From positions 75,301,133 to 75,365,132 of the forward strand of contig NC_132911.1 in the NCBI RefSeq assembly GCF_047675955.1: a stretch of 64,000 bases of DNA, given 5' to 3'. This DNA comes from Chlorocebus sabaeus (Eukaryota > Chordata > Mammalia > Primates > Cercopithecidae). The translations under genes were made by a program, and so were the position numbers. Below are positions 1-13,199 of the stretch, in pieces. The first letter of the stretch is position 1. Each line of letters starts with the position of its first letter. The notes beneath the pieces were generated by a model. It searched no databases and was not told where the DNA came from. It saw nothing but the letters and a program-made list of their open reading frames with translations.

Positions 1-1619
1 TGCCAGTTGAACTACTGGCATTACAGTGTAAATCTTTCTGATGGAAAGCAAGAAAACTCTGCTAGTAACTGGAGACCAATAAGTTGTAATCTTGTACCAA
101 ACTGAGCTTCAAAAGATTTTTAATATGCATCTGTCACCAGTCATATATGGGCCATTTGATTTTTTTGAATCAGTTTTTTTAGGTGTTAATATCTTTTGTT
201 AGATTTTTTTCCATGATGTTGATATTTCTAACTTCAAAAGTCAAGTCTAGTAAAAGCTCTAAATTGACCCGTTTTGTTAAAAACTGATTGTGTAATAAAG
301 AACCTGCTTTGCCAACTCACTTTTGAAACTTGTTGAGTTTCTCATAGTTACATGCAGGACATTTAAAACATTTCATGAGTGGAGAGTTCCAATGAATTTC
401 AGGTCTCATTTCACCTGCATATTGTGAAGCTGTTTGTTGTTGTTGTTAATATAAAAGAGAACACATATGCTAATATTTTTGTTCTAAAGTAGGAATTTAG
501 CAATATAAATAAATCTCACTTAACAAATATTTATAATATGTTCAAAAACTTTAAAAAAGACAAACAAATAACCCTGTATACTAACTATAAATCATGTTGG
601 AATAAAAAAACAATGAAAATATCATGAACATTCCCTGCCAGAATTTTTTTTCTCCATTAAAAAAATGGTGAGTTTGGGGGGGTATGGCAGAAACCTTGTT
701 GTTTCTTTTCTTTCTCCCTCTCTCTCTGCCTGTGTGTGTGTGTCTGTCTCTCTCTTTCTGTTATTGTTACTTGATTGTCTTGGTGAAGTCCTGAGAGCAA
801 GCAGATTGGCAGGCGTTCTGGTGTGGAGGGGTGAGAGGGGCCCAGAAGAGGAATGTGCTATGTCTTTTAGTCTACAAGGGACTTGTGTGTAGGAACTGGC
901 AGGCCTCCCAAGTCTCCTGGAACTAGCTGGATGCTGTGAAGTTGCCAGCATGCTGTTTGATAACCAGGACCAGTCTGCATAAGACTTGATATGTATAATT
1001 CAACTCATTTTCAAGCTGATTCTGACTATCACTATTATGCTTATTGAAATGTACTTCCTCTGACCCGAGCTGCTGAGCCAAGAAAGACCTGCTCACTTCC
1101 TATTCCCGATCAAAATTGTGTGATAGAGGTTCAGCATCAGAGTGTCATAGGAGCTCTGTGTTTCTATTTGTATAATGTGGCATTAATTAGAAGATGGAAT
1201 AATATGGTTGTTCTTTCTAGTTCCTACTCCCTGGCAGCTGAGATCGAAGCTACCTGGAAATGATGAGTAGAGTCATAGTTCCAGAAAGGTCCTCGGACCT
1301 CTCCTTTCTATATGTGGAATTACACATTAACCATCACAATAATGAGCACCTTATAAAGTTCTTCACAGACAACCGAATAACTATGGTCACCCTCACTCTT
1401 TAACCTGTGTCCTCCTTGGCTTTCTCTTTTCTGTTGTCATGCCCAAGCTTCTTTACAAGAGTTGTATGCATTTGCTAACTCCACTTCCTGACTTGTCACT
1501 CACTCCAGATAACAGTTACTGGTCATAATTATCAGTGGCCTTCATATTGTAAATCCCATGGATACTTTTCAACCCTTAACTTACTTGACCACTTTGCTAT
1601 AAGACCTTGGGGATCACTG
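1..1619. other. Upstream AT-rich DNA, no gene seen
   Basis: No reading frame here looks like a protein. About 690-765 is a pyrimidine-rich tract (TTTC, CTCT and TGTG runs) that produces short low-complexity ORFs on both strands. The rest is unique AT-rich sequence in which I recognise neither repeats nor exons. Confidence 0.6.
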
Positions 1620-1830
1620 GTTTCTGGATTAAGTGAAAATTATTCAGTCTTTGGAATGTGGCAGGATTAGGTTTGAATCATAGGAATCTTAACTTGAGAG
1701 TGACCTTAGGCAAGGTACTTTATTTTTGGGGTAGCTCAATTTTCTTGACTGGAAGATGGGTAGAATATAATGATCATTAATTGATGAGATTATAGTCAAT
1801 GTGTGCAGGCCTAGCACAGTTCCTGGCATA
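1620..1830 (+). repeat. MIR SINE remnant
   Basis: The order of segments is that of an old tRNA-derived MIR: a 'gtttgaatc' core, 'gaccttaggcaaggtac', an oligopyrimidine 'caattttct' part, and an end reading 'cctagcacagttcctggcata'. It is strongly diverged, so the boundaries are approximate. Confidence 0.6.
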
Positions 1831-1889
1831 TACCTGCTTATTCTTGAACCTTCTTCTTAGACATAGTCTATCAGTTCTCCCACTTTGCT

Positions 1890-2850
1890 GATGATTCCTT
1901 GCTTGGATTTTTGTGTTCAGCCCCTGTGCTGCTCATTACACATTCACCCTAGTTATTCTCCACTGCCCTCATGCTTTACTCCCCACTGCATTTCTAATAA
2001 TTTTCAAAAATATGTCTCCAGCTTGCATCTTATCCCCAAGATTTGGATAGCTGAAAACCTCCACCAAGATATCCCATGGGTACCTCAAACTCATAGTATC
2101 TAAACGGTATGTGGTATCTTTTCTAAAATTTGCTACTTTTCTCTGTTCCTGATGTCTGTAGATGCTACTACTGTCCACAATGCGACCTGAAGTTAGAAAT
2201 GTGGGTGCCATCGGCATTGCTATTCCTAGGCTCTACCATCATATAAATCATTCTGTTCCAACAATTTACCTATAAATATTTTTCAGATCTCTCCTTTTTC
2301 TCTCAAAGACTCATGTCATTTTTCTCTGGTCTAGGTCCTTCTCTCTCACCTGGACCACTGCTAGACTCTCAAGCGGTATTTCTACCTATCATTTCTCTCT
2401 ATATAATCTATCATTTACACATTGCAACTAGAATGGTCTGTCTGAAACAGATGACCATGCTACTCCTTTTCTTAAATGTCAACACCCCTCTGCATATAGA
2501 TTGATAAAGACACCATGTTGTTTCTGTCTTCTATCCCAAATGCTGTTTGACTTGTCATTCCCAGCTTACCTGAGTGTCTCCCATTCTTTAATATTCAGTT
2601 TCATCCTCACCTGTAGTCATTCATCACTGACTGTCATGCTTTCCCTACTCTGTGCTCCCCAAATCTTTTCCTCTACTCCCCTAAAGTAGTCTGTCTTTAC
2701 AGAAGTCGATCCCATCACAAGTTCTAGTTGCCTGTTAGATCATGAGCTCTGTGGGGGTCGGGGACTCATCCACCTGTATTCTCAGCATGTGGTACAATCT
2801 TGCCACATGAGGAACCAGAAAATGTTTATTGACATGAGCCAAGCCCCCAT
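1890..2850 (+). repeat. L2 LINE 3' end
   Basis: This is a pyrimidine-rich L2 3' region in sense orientation. It has 'cacctggaccactg', the 'accatgctactcctttt' segment, and the L2 terminal block 'catgagctctgtgggggtcggggactcatccacctgtattctcagc' (split over about 2740-2785), ending near 'aatgtttattgacatga'. The short ORFs inside it are fortuitous. Confidence 0.7.
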
Positions 2851-4140
2851 CTGCTCAATAAATTCCAGGTTAAGAACCATTTCACAAGGCTACAGTCAGC
2901 AAGATGATACTAAGTTGTCTGATTGAGATTAAAGTTTCCATTTATAGTTATTTTTGAATCCTTACACCAGGTTATCATGAAATAGAAGCAGGTAATACTA
3001 AATTCATCATCCTTGACTTCTCATCAATATTCACTTATATAAGCATGAGCAAGCAATTTCTTCCTCTGTACACACTCTGTGACTCTAATATTCTAATTAT
3101 GTTTATATCATCCTGTTTTTTTTCCTAAATTTGTCCAGCAATTGGATTATACACAATGGAGGAAAACAATTTTCCCAGCTGAAATCTGAATGAATGGTAT
3201 GAAGCTTAATGGCCTGAGTCAACCATTCTGCTTTTTAGAACAGGAAACTGAATTAGCTATTGTCAACTCATGGCCCACAAGGGCTGTTTGCTCTAGACAA
3301 TGTTGGTCCATACAGTGTTTAAAAAATTATTTGTGATTGTGACCTTTAAACATTTAAACTTCCTTAAGAAAAATATAAATTTCTGGTTTTTTTCAAAACC
3401 TTGGAAGAGCCGGCAACAGTGAATCCACAGTCAACAACCAACTTGGATGGAACAGCAAATGACCCCTTATGAGAGCTTGAGTGACTCCCTCATGAGTGCA
3501 TTTTGCCCTATCCCTTCCCTTATGTTTCACATATAGGCTCCTGAAGGCTTTGCAGTTTGCCAACCACGTCGCAGTGTTGACCCTGGTCTTGGAGACAGTG
3601 GTGATCTGAGATTCGGGGAGCCTCTAGAGTTTTGACAATCAGAGAATCAGAAGAGAATAAAATTGAAGAAACTAAAGAAGTACGACTGAATAATTTAACC
3701 TAATAGAGAAAATTATCATTACTGAAAAAGAGAAATATTTTCCTGAGTGGTGTGAAAGTAATACAGTGAAGCATAATTTTTACTACAAAACCAAGTAGGA
3801 GTATACTTCATAGCTACTTAAGTGGTGCAAAGTCAGGGACACATTTTCAAAGCGTTAAATGGGAACTTATCCACCTGATCTCTATTAGTGCTAATGAGAA
3901 CCACACCACTCAGTGCTTTGAACATTCCTCCTAGGTGTTTCCCTATGAATATTTATGCAATCAGAAGTAAAGTGCTAAGTATCACCAACTAGATATTATT
4001 CAATTAATGCAGAGTTTCCAAATTACCTAAATTCCAGTACAACTATATTTACTTAAAAGGATTTTTAAAGTGGGGTTTCACATTCTGGAAGTACATTGCA
4101 TTAAAAGTTTTTAAAGTTTGGGTTTAAGTATTCCTTCTGA
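2851..4140. other. Unique sequence, nothing recognised
   Basis: AT-rich, apparently unique DNA. I see no long ORF, credible exon or clear repeat in it. Confidence 0.5.
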
Positions 4141-4144
4141 TGCT

Positions 4145-4290
4145 ATCTCTTTTTCCTTAGCCTCACTCTGAGCCTCAATTTCTTCATCTGCATAACAGGT
4201 ATATTACCTGATCTTCCTAATCTAAGGAATGTTATGGGCCCTCAGTGAGCTACTTGCGGGAAAGTGCTTTATAAAGAAAGTATTATATAA
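4145..4290 (+). repeat. MIR remnant (weak)
   Basis: A 'cctcaatttcttcatctgcataacaggta' type segment (MIR core, 'cctcagtttcctcatctgtaaaatgg') is followed by a 'gaaagtgctttataaag' tail. It is short and diverged. Confidence 0.5.
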
Positions 4291-4684
4291 GATTCAGATG
4301 TTGCTATATAGTCAATAGACAGTTTAGATAGTTGTAACAGATAAAAATGCACTATTTTTTTTCTGCTTGTTTTCTTAACTCTTTTTTTTTTTTTTTTGTG
4401 CCTACATTTCTTTCCATTTTTGCTTTACATGACGGCTTGGGTGAGAGCGATCATTTATTCTTTGAGGGGTGAGAGGGTGTTCTGTTATCTGGAGAACTGG
4501 GCTCATCTACTTGGTCACCCCCCTCTGCTTGGCTGCTGCTGAATATGTTTCTAGTCCCTTATTTTAATTACATAATCATTCTTAATTTACTTTCTTTTAT
4601 TGGAAATTAAGTGCTAGTATTATATGTAGAATTCCATTTGCTTTATTCCTCAATTACTAAGAGTAAGTTATGAAAGTCTTCGGG

Positions 4685-4822
4685 ATTCTACTCGGGAGAC
4701 TGAGATGGGAGAATTGCTTGAGCCCAGGAGTTTCAAGCTGCAGTGTGTCAAGATGATGCCACTGCACTCCAGCCTGGGTGACAGAGTGAGACCCTGTCTC
4801 AAAACAATAAAAAATGAAAAAA
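4685..4822 (+). mobile_element. Alu, 5'-truncated (right monomer only)
   Basis: It begins in the right monomer with 'ctactcgggagactgag' and continues through 'gccactgcactccagcctgggtgacagag' to an A-rich tail near 4800-4822. The left monomer is absent. The minus-strand ORF across it is simply antisense Alu. Confidence 0.9.
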
Positions 4823-5154
4823 CTCCTGGATTATATTTTAATATTTGCAATTTATAAGGGTCTACTTGCCATGGTTTGGTACCTGTGTATAAATTATTGC
4901 ATCAGTGAACATCCCTTTTTGAAAAGTATTAATTATCAGCACTACAATCTAGTGTAGAAAGCACTACAGTCTATATCCCTTAATACTAAAAACTTGGATT
5001 CAAGAGTAAGATGCATTTCATCTACAGTGAATGTAACCATTTTCCTAAAAAGGGTTTATGTGCTGAATTGCGTTTTGCCTTTATAAGACACAAAATCTTG
5101 TCTAAAAACAACACTAGTAGGAAAAGATTCATGCTGCATTTATTTCTAACAACT

Positions 5155-5560
5155 GCATTTATTCACTTGTTCATTCAACAAATACTTATCAAGCAAATGT
5201 TTGATTGTTCTGAGATCTTGAGAAGGAGAAAGCAAAACATAGTTGCTGCTTTAGGAAGTTCATATTCCTATTGAGGAGATGGAGTATCTGCCAGAACGGC
5301 ACAGGGTGATATATTCTGCCATCCAGGTATTTGTAAGGTACCATAAAAACAAAGGGCTTCTCGGGGAGGGCCCAGGTTGGCCTGCACTGGTCAGAGAAGG
5401 CAACCCAGGGTAGGCCCTACCTGAGATGAGTGGTGAAGAATGAGAAGTCTCAGTGAGAACAGCCAGTGAAGTCTGGAGGAGTAAGTCAACTTTACCGTGG
5501 ATCTCACAAAGCTCTGAGGAGAAGAAAGGTACACAGAGAGGTTAAGCTCTTCAAATAACC
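5155..5560 (-). repeat. L2 LINE remnant, antisense
   Basis: 'attcattcaacaaatacttatcaagc' is the reverse complement of the L2 3' terminus. It is followed by the usual antisense order: a body with 'ggaagttcatattcctattgaggaga', then 'gcaacccaggg' and 'cctgagatgag'. The far boundary is uncertain. Confidence 0.6.
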
Positions 5561-6099
5561 TTCTTAAAAATGTTTAAATGGGAAACAGACACACCAGTTT
5601 AAAATATATGAAGGCTGATAATGTAAGCAACATGAAAACAACCAATTACCTTATCAGATAGTGTATCATCAGAGGTCTAAACTTATCTCTTAGTGAGGTT
5701 AGGAAATTGGACACATTCTTAAAGATATAGAGAAGATTATGAATATGGAAAGACGCTTAAAATTGTAATTGCTCTCTCTGAGATGCAATGAATTTTTTTA
5801 AAAAATAGTGTAAAGATAGTAACAAATGTGTCTAATAATATTTATTAGGGTGAATATTATTTCATCCTAAATTTTTGTTCTTTAAAGTTTGAAATAGTTT
5901 TAAAATATAAAAATTAGAAATAATATAATTAATCCCTACATACATCTACCTAGATTGTAAAATGTAACATTTTTATATTGTATTCTCCAAATCTTTTCTT
6001 TTCTTTTTTCAAGGAATAAAACATTATAGAAGTTAAATCCTATTGTGCATCTTCTTCATTTTCACTCTCCTTACTCTCCTTACTTCTCCAGACAGGATT

Positions 6100-6690
6100 A
6101 CTGTTCTAGATTTGGTGTTTATTATTACCACTTATGACTTTATATTCTCACTACATATCTGTGTCCGTAGGCAACACATATTATTGCATGCTTTAAAACG
6201 TAGGCAAAAAAGTAACCTATTGTCTGTATCATCCTTAAACTTGCTTTATTCCTTCAAATCTGTATATAGAGAGATTTCTCATATTGATGTATGTAGCTCA
6301 GTTTATTCATTTTGATGCTATAGAATGGCAAATACACCACGATATTAAAATGGACTCTGTTGGTAATGGAAATGTAAGCTGTTAATTTTTTAAAAACTCC
6401 TTTAATTAAAATTTTTTGACTATTTAAAGCAGTATTATGGTGGATAGTTTTGTATATTTTCATTTGCGCTCATGTGTAAGAGTTTCTCTAGAGGATATAT
6501 CTAGAAGTGAAATTGCTGGCTGCAAAAATATTAATATCTTTACTTTTTAACAGAAGTATACCTTTTTACACTCTAACAGCAGTGTGTAAGAATTCCCGTT
6601 GCTCCAACTTTGCCAACATTTGGAATTGCCTGACTTTATAATTTTGGTTTAGCTGGGAATAAAATGGTATGTCATGTAAATCTGTATTTT
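6100..6690 (-). repeat. Old L1 (L1M-type) ORF2 3' remnant, antisense
   Basis: Antisense hallmarks of the L1 ORF2 end and 3' region are visible: 'cctctagaggatatatctagaagtgaaattgctggctgc' (in pieces near 6485-6525), 'tacactctaacagcagtgtg', and 'cccgttgctccaactttgccaacatttgg'. It is highly decayed, and all its ORFs are short. Confidence 0.65.
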
Positions 6691-6699
6691 CCTAAATGA

Positions 6700-8580
6700 G
6701 GTCATAGTTTATAAATTGGTAATGCAAAAAACAAAAGGTGCTATTAGAAAACAATATAACTGAAGATATGTTATAGTAATGTAACTGTTCCACAGAAGAA
6801 AAGTTGCTTCACCAAAGATAAAACTCTCAAAAATTGTAGCAATAGAATTTTTTAAAGCACAATTTTCTGTTACTGTCTGTCTGACATGCCACATATATTT
6901 AGTTATGTCATTCTTCCAAAATGTGAACTGATGCCAGTTTTCTACTGTTACAATACTAAGAATCAAAATTATGTATTTGTTATAGAATCTTCCTGAGACC
7001 TAGAAATCGATATGATTTCTGTGAGCTGTTATACTGTGACTTAACACACAGATTGAAGCAGGAGATAGACAGATTTAGAAAGTGTAGACTGCCAAGTCAT
7101 TGAATTCTGTAATGAGGCACTCACAGAGATACAGAATATAACTTGGTTTTATTTTACGCAATGATTTAAGAAATAAGCGTATATATCCTTTACTAGTCAA
7201 TGAGAAAATGCCCTGCCCTTTAAAACATAACATCACTTACCTATTTCCTATTAATGTACACTTTTAAGGAGATAAATTGCAACTTTAAAAAAATTTTTAA
7301 AAAATTCTTGTAGTATGAACTAATATTGTATGCTGAAATATGTGTGAAGTGACTATAAAATTAAATTTAATACGCCTGTGATATTCATACTTTACCTTTT
7401 GTATTCCTCTAGACTTTGGAATAATTGTGATATTTGCTCTTTTTAACGTATGTATGTCTGTTAAAGTAGTGAATTTTGAGGTATTTTCTGTGTCACAAAT
7501 TGGTGTATATTTTAGCAACTTGTAATGCAAAGTAATTCAATATTCTACATAGTAATTTGTTACCACTATAAGTACTACTTCAATTCAGTATAATATAAAT
7601 TATGAAAATAAAGCTTTTATCTACTTTCATCTGGTTTTAATTTCTTCATTTTTATTATAAGATCCCTTTATAAATATTATGTAATTCGTCTGCGATTCTA
7701 CCAAAATGTCTAGTTTTACTCTAACAAGTGGAAGATCAGATGGTAGCCTTAATATATGCATTCTGTTTCTTCTAATCTTTTATGTCATTAGTAAAAATAA
7801 GGATGGTTGTGATGTATAATGAAAATGCAGCATAACATGATTAGCCTGATGTAAAACAAATTTTAAGTGCCTCAGGCATTAAAGACATTACTCTGGATCT
7901 GTGCCCATGTGTGTATACAAAGTGCTTTTTTATTATTATTATAAAGACTTAGAATCAACCTGTTAACTAAAATACCAATAAACCCCCAAATGACACACTG
8001 AAGGGAGACAATTGTAAGTGGTGTCTGCAAACCAGATTGTGTATGATAGGGAGCTGAGTGTGTGTGGGGGTGGGAGGAGGATGTAGACATTTCTTTTCAG
8101 TCCTCTAAGAGGACAGGAAAGAGCGGAACATTCTTCAAAGCAATTTTAGGCACACTTCCGTGTGTCTGCATGATTGATACAACTGTAGAGGTATCTAGTT
8201 TTTGGTTCATACTGTAAGGATGAGTGTAATACATATTTTTTTCAGCTCTGATAAAATTGCATTTCAATTTTTTGCTGTCTCTCAGAAGGTCCAAATCTTG
8301 AGGATTTAGTCTGTCCTAGGCCATTGCTTGCATGTACCTTGCCTGAGGCTTCAGTCTGACCCCTGGTTATGTTCTCCTCTTTCCTTTTTCTTCCACCAGC
8401 ATTTCATCTCCTTTTGGCATAGAGCAGCTTACAGATGGGGGTGAATGAGGGAGAAGTTAATGCAGAGACTGACATGGCAGAAGAAGCCTCTTTCATTCCA
8501 TATTTGTTCCCATGGAAATTTGTCTGAAAGTATTACCATGGCCCTAATTTTCTTTTTTTAATTTTGTGTCTAACTAAAGG
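6700..8580. other. Unique AT-rich sequence
   Basis: No repeat or gene that I can support. The minus-strand ORFs of 60-85 codons here have AT-driven composition and no recognisable domain. Confidence 0.5.
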
Positions 8581-8589
8581 TCTCAAGGA

Positions 8590-9400
8590 TGTCACACATG
8601 GCAGGGACAACATGAGTAAAGGTGCTTGAGAAGCACGTGCCTAGTGCCACCGGCAGTTTAGGGCCACGGGTGATCCCGCGCCAGAGTGAAAAAGGGGACC
8701 AGATCTAGACTGTGGAGGGCCTGGCCAGCTGCTTTATGGATTCGGGCTTTGATAATCTTTGATACCTTTGATTATCTTTGATAATGGGGTCTTGTGAACT
8801 GTTGAAGGGTTTTAAGTCCTGCAGTGAAGTGGCCAGAATGGCTTTCCACCTGCAGGCTGCAGTGTGGATCGAGAACACTGGTGGCAGTGGGACCTGCTGG
8901 GAGGAGTCTGAGCCAGCAACACAAGGTGGGCAAGGTCCTCAGAGATTGAGGACAGGAGAGGTAAAGGGGCCATCAGCTGGACTTGGGTTTAGATTTAGAT
9001 ATGGAGAAGGAAGAGGAAAAGAAAATCTGTATGTTTCCAGCTTGAATTACTGGTTGTACTCCCAGTGAAATAGATAGTTAAGGAAGCAGGTTATAGGAAC
9101 AAGAATGTAAGTTTACTTTGGTATAGATTGCATTTGAAGTGCCTATGGGGCAGCTAGTTGGCTACACTAAGAGGGGTGAGATTGTGAGATTACTAGGGTA
9201 ATGCTAAGTTGAACTTTGAAAGACAGTAGGGGCTGGACATTCCAGGCCAGGGAGCAGCACAAATGCATGAATGAGGACATCAGGTTTGGGGAACTACTAG
9301 CATCTCAGAATGGCTAGAATAGATGTGCCACAGAGGCAGGGCTGCAGGCAGGGGAAGGCAGCTTATGCTGGATGGCATGAGTGGTGGAAGGTCAGACATA
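8590..9400 (-). repeat. L2 LINE body, antisense
   Basis: Typical antisense L2 phrases occur in order: 'gactgtggagggcctggcc', 'gaagggttttaagtcctgcagtgaagtggccagaatggctttcc' (in pieces near 8802-8845), 'gacaggagaggtaaaggggcc', then 'gatagttaaggaagcagg' and 'gtgcctatggggcagctag'. A local expansion of CTTTGAT units lies inside it at 8747-8782. Confidence 0.65.
8747..8782 (+). promoter_or_regulatory. Four CTTTGAT motifs in a row (TCF/LEF-like)
   Basis: CTTTGAT begins at 8747, 8757, 8766 and 8776, a spacing of 10, 9 and 10 bp, about one helical turn each. CTTTGAT is the core of the TCF/LEF consensus. The cluster looks like a small tandem expansion within an L2 remnant. Function is inferred only from the motif. 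Confidence 0.35.
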
Positions 9401-12004
9401 CCCAGGTCCATGAACATTTGTGTTTTTCCACAACATCAGAATTTTATTGATGCTATTTCAGTCATAGAAACCATAAGCTACATGGAGTTCCCAAAAAGGT
9501 AATTCTCCTTGGTACTGCCCATTCACCTGGTAGTGAAAGCCATGGGCACATAGGTTCAAGCCAAGCCATAAGTCAGTCAATATTGCAAACCATGCATAAT
9601 AGTATATTTAATTAATACATAAATGTTATAGATCACACATTCCACAAAAAAGTGACATTCAACATCAAGAGGAAAGGGTTCAGAGAAAAGAGGCTATTGA
9701 ACCAATCCAAGGAGAGAGAAGTGAGCAAGGAGAATATCCTGGACTGATCCTGAGGGATGTCAACAAGGATTGTGAGGATTGTGCAAGAAGAGTCTGTGAT
9801 TTGGGCAGAACTTTCAGCGGCAGGTGCTGGGTGCTGATCCTGAGTGACAGCAGGACAGTGTGTGTTAAGACAGCCATCTCAAGATGATGAAGTCCTACTC
9901 TTTTTATAGACATAGAGTGAGGACTAATAGTAAAGAGTGTGCCTGGTTACATCCCTATCTGGTTGGGAACAGTCTCTATTTATTAGGCCAACATCTGGCT
10001 CCTGTTAGCATGATGCTTTTTGAAATGTGAGAAGGAATTTTTTTCTAAGATGGAGTTACTTATGCCAAGGGAGCTCTGTACACTGGATAAACTGAGGATT
10101 TTGAACTTCACCTAAAATCTGTGAAGGAGTTTAAAGTGAGAGATATGATGAGCTTGGCATTTATAAAGATGGTCTGGTAGTGTGGGTGCAGTGTTGAGGG
10201 TGGATTGGGTTTTGGGCACAGAAGAAGTTGTCTGTTAAAATATTGCTATCACAATTCATGCACAATTCAGGTATAAAATGAAAGGTAATTTTATTTTTCA
10301 CATCCTATTGCTTCTTGCTTCCAGGCACACTGTAGCAAAACAAAAACTAACAACAATAAAACCCCTCAAATATGCCTATTTCAGGAAACATAATCTCTTC
10401 AGGCACACAGGTGGTCCTTTCAGGATTTCAGTCCTGATGGTTCTGGTTTCTCCCGTGTACCTTTGTTCATCCTTCTCCCTGGGGTAATTGAAGTCTCCAG
10501 GGGCTCATGAGTGTGTCATCCTGGCCTTAGTGCCTGTGCTGTGCTGGGTGTTCTCTGTGGCCCCTGTAGAGATATACTCATCCGACTAAATCACCGTGAA
10601 ACCTGGGTAGGAGTATGTACAGGTGTGACTGATCCTCTATGGTCTTGTCCAGCATCATTGTGGGCCCTACTGTTCAGGTTCTTGGTCTCCACGGTAGCCT
10701 TGAGGCTCACGTGATCCATTTGTGGCCTCTTCATCCTCACATAGAGCCTCCACTTAGTTCATCAACGTCCTCTGCCCTTTCATATACCCACTGAAGACCT
10801 AGGCATTCTTCTCTCTACTGTAGTAGGTGAGATTTCATGCTTGAGGAAGCCTTTTATGTATAGAAAGGAATTCCCCCATTCATTTGTGCTTTGATAAATA
10901 CTTGTTCATTTCAAAGCTAAAAGTCAATTTACAGAATTTATTTTACTTCTACATCTGGTTATTTTTTACAAAATAAAAATTTCATTCATTTAAGTATTTT
11001 ATTTAACACATAAGTTTAGTGGATTGAGTCTTCTTTAAACACTAGCATCACTTCACCAAAGTCTTTCAGCCCATTTGAAATTGTGATTATGTCTATGACT
11101 CTAGGAGGTAGTAAAGGTTTCGAATACCCTAAAAGGTTGACCAAGAATATACAAGGCAATCCAATGATTATAAAATATATTACCTCACATATCTTCAAAC
11201 CTTAAATTATAAATAATAAAGTTTTCTGATGTCTTCATTTCTTTACAACTTACATGTTATTGTGAAGTATAACCCATATATACTTCCTTATTTTTTAAAA
11301 CCTTGCTACTGTATATTCCTGGGGTTATCACAATCTTATCAGATCCCAATAAAAATATCACCTCATACTAGGCAAGATTACTGGTTTTTTATTCCTGAAA
11401 GTTTAATTTTGGTTTATATATTCTACATTCTAAGGAGGTTCAAAACTGAATTCATGATTTAGGCTTGGTCACTATTCTTATGGCTACCACTTCTTAAGCC
11501 TACCCCACCTTAAACAGTGCATGAGTTTCCATTTCTAGCAATCAGTGCCCACAACTAGAAGGTACTTCTCTTCCCCTTCTTATCTCAAAGGGTCTTCCCT
11601 TACATCATATCTTCTATTAATATCTTCCTTAGCCTCCTCGCAAGCCTAATCTTAATGGCAGAAAGACTGGGAGTAGGATGGGGGATGGATCATAATTGCT
11701 GAGAAAAGAAAATACATCAGGGAATAGTTCAAATTTTAAAAATTAGCTTCGTTATATTAGAGATGGGGCTTTGGTTACCACTTGCATCTATGTGGTTATT
11801 GAGATAGATATGGGAATGAGATCACACAGGAGAAGATGTTGGAGAGAGCCTGGTGTTTCAGAGGAAGCTGAGTCAGTAGGTCAAGAACAACCCTAAAAAG
11901 AGACCAAGATGGAAGAATCAAAAAATGAGACAAAAGGCAGTTTTGTGACAAGACCTCACAGGGAGAACATTTCAAAGAGGGAATGTACAGCAATGTCAGA
12001 TGCA
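9401..12004. other. Mostly unassigned; L2-like patch near 10080-10240
   Basis: No gene seen. 10080-10240 reads like antisense L2 ('tgtgaaggagtttaaagtgag' then 'agatggtctggtagtgtggg'). The rest is unique or too diverged to name. ORFs in 9680-9913 and 10278-10714 show no protein-family features. Confidence 0.45.
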
Positions 12005-12330
12005 ACAATTAAGATGATACTACAATGCTACACTTATAACATGATTCTACTTACATAAGGTACCTAGCGAAGTCAAATTCACAAAGACAGAAAGTAGAAT
12101 GGTAGTTACCAGGGGCTGGGTAGAGGCAGAGATAGGGAGTTAGTATTTAATGGGTACAAAGTTTACGTTTGGGAAGATGAAAAAATTCTGTGGATGAATG
12201 ATGGTGATGCACAACAACGTGAATGTATTTCATGACACAGAGCTGCATGCTTAAAACTGTGTAAAATGGTACATTTTATGTTATATATATTTTATCACAA
12301 TAAAAATGCTGCAATTAAGACAATTAAGAT
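12005..12330 (+). mobile_element. L1M 3'-UTR insertion with target-site duplication
   Basis: The text 'ggtacctagcgaagtcaaattc', 'agtagaatggtagttaccaggggctgggt', 'gcacaacaacgtgaatgtat' and 'ttttatcacaataaaaatg' is the 3' end of a mammalian-wide or old primate L1 (L1M), in sense orientation. The decamer CAATTAAGAT flanks it at 12006-12015 and 12321-12330 and looks like a target-site duplication, so this is a 5'-truncated retroposition event. Confidence 0.8.
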
Positions 12331-13199
12331 AAAGGCAGAAATGTGTCCATTGGTTTTAATAATATCCTTGTGATTGGAAGTATTTGCAGGAGTGACTTCA
12401 ATGTAATGATGGATATTTTTATTAGGTACCGCTGCATTACTAACCACCCCACCATTTTATTTGTTCATGATTCGGTGGATTGGCTGAGCTCAGATGGATG
12501 GCCCTTCTGCTGGTATTGCTTGGGGTCTCTCCCAATTTCTGTCAAATGGTGGCTGGGGCTAGAATGTAGAACATAGCTTCACTTTCATATCTAGTACCTT
12601 GCTGGGATGGCTGGTAGGCTGCGATTTCTCTTCCACCACATGGATGGCTTGGGCTTCTTTCATGGGGCCTGGATCTAAAATGTCTGTGTTCCTGAAAGGT
12701 TACCTCCGGTATACATGTACCATTTAGTATCTGCTTGCTTCCTCCTTGTTAATGTCTCATTTGCCAAACCCAGAATTTGGGGAGGTATGGTTCATTGGGG
12801 GTCACCAAAGTAACAATCTACCATTATAAGACAGAAGACAGTATGGAAAAGAGGTTGATTAAATAGAAAAGAGAGGTAAGGACATTTATATCAGGCTGGT
12901 GAGTACAGAGACACTTGAGCATATACACAGAGACAGGAGTGAGCATAGTAAATGGAAATGACAGAAAAGAGGCTGCTGCAGAGGGAGCCTAGGCAGGGCA
13001 GTGGCAGCTTCAGATAGTTTGAGAAGATGGTGATGAAAACTTGCAGTTAATGTTCAGATTTTGATTGTTCCAGCTTTTTGTGTTTATGTCATGTTCTTGT
13101 ATGAGCCAGAAAGCAGAAAGAAGAATGAAGATGAAAGTCAAATCACTGGTGTTTCTTGTTTACGCTGAGAGACTTCAGTCATCCTTAATTTCTTTCTTT
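12331..13199. other. Unassigned old sequence
   Basis: 12430-12700 ('ggattggctgagctcagatgg' and onwards) resembles dispersed repetitive DNA, but I cannot name the family. 12820-13040 is purine-rich and L2-like in composition. No gene seen. Confidence 0.35.
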
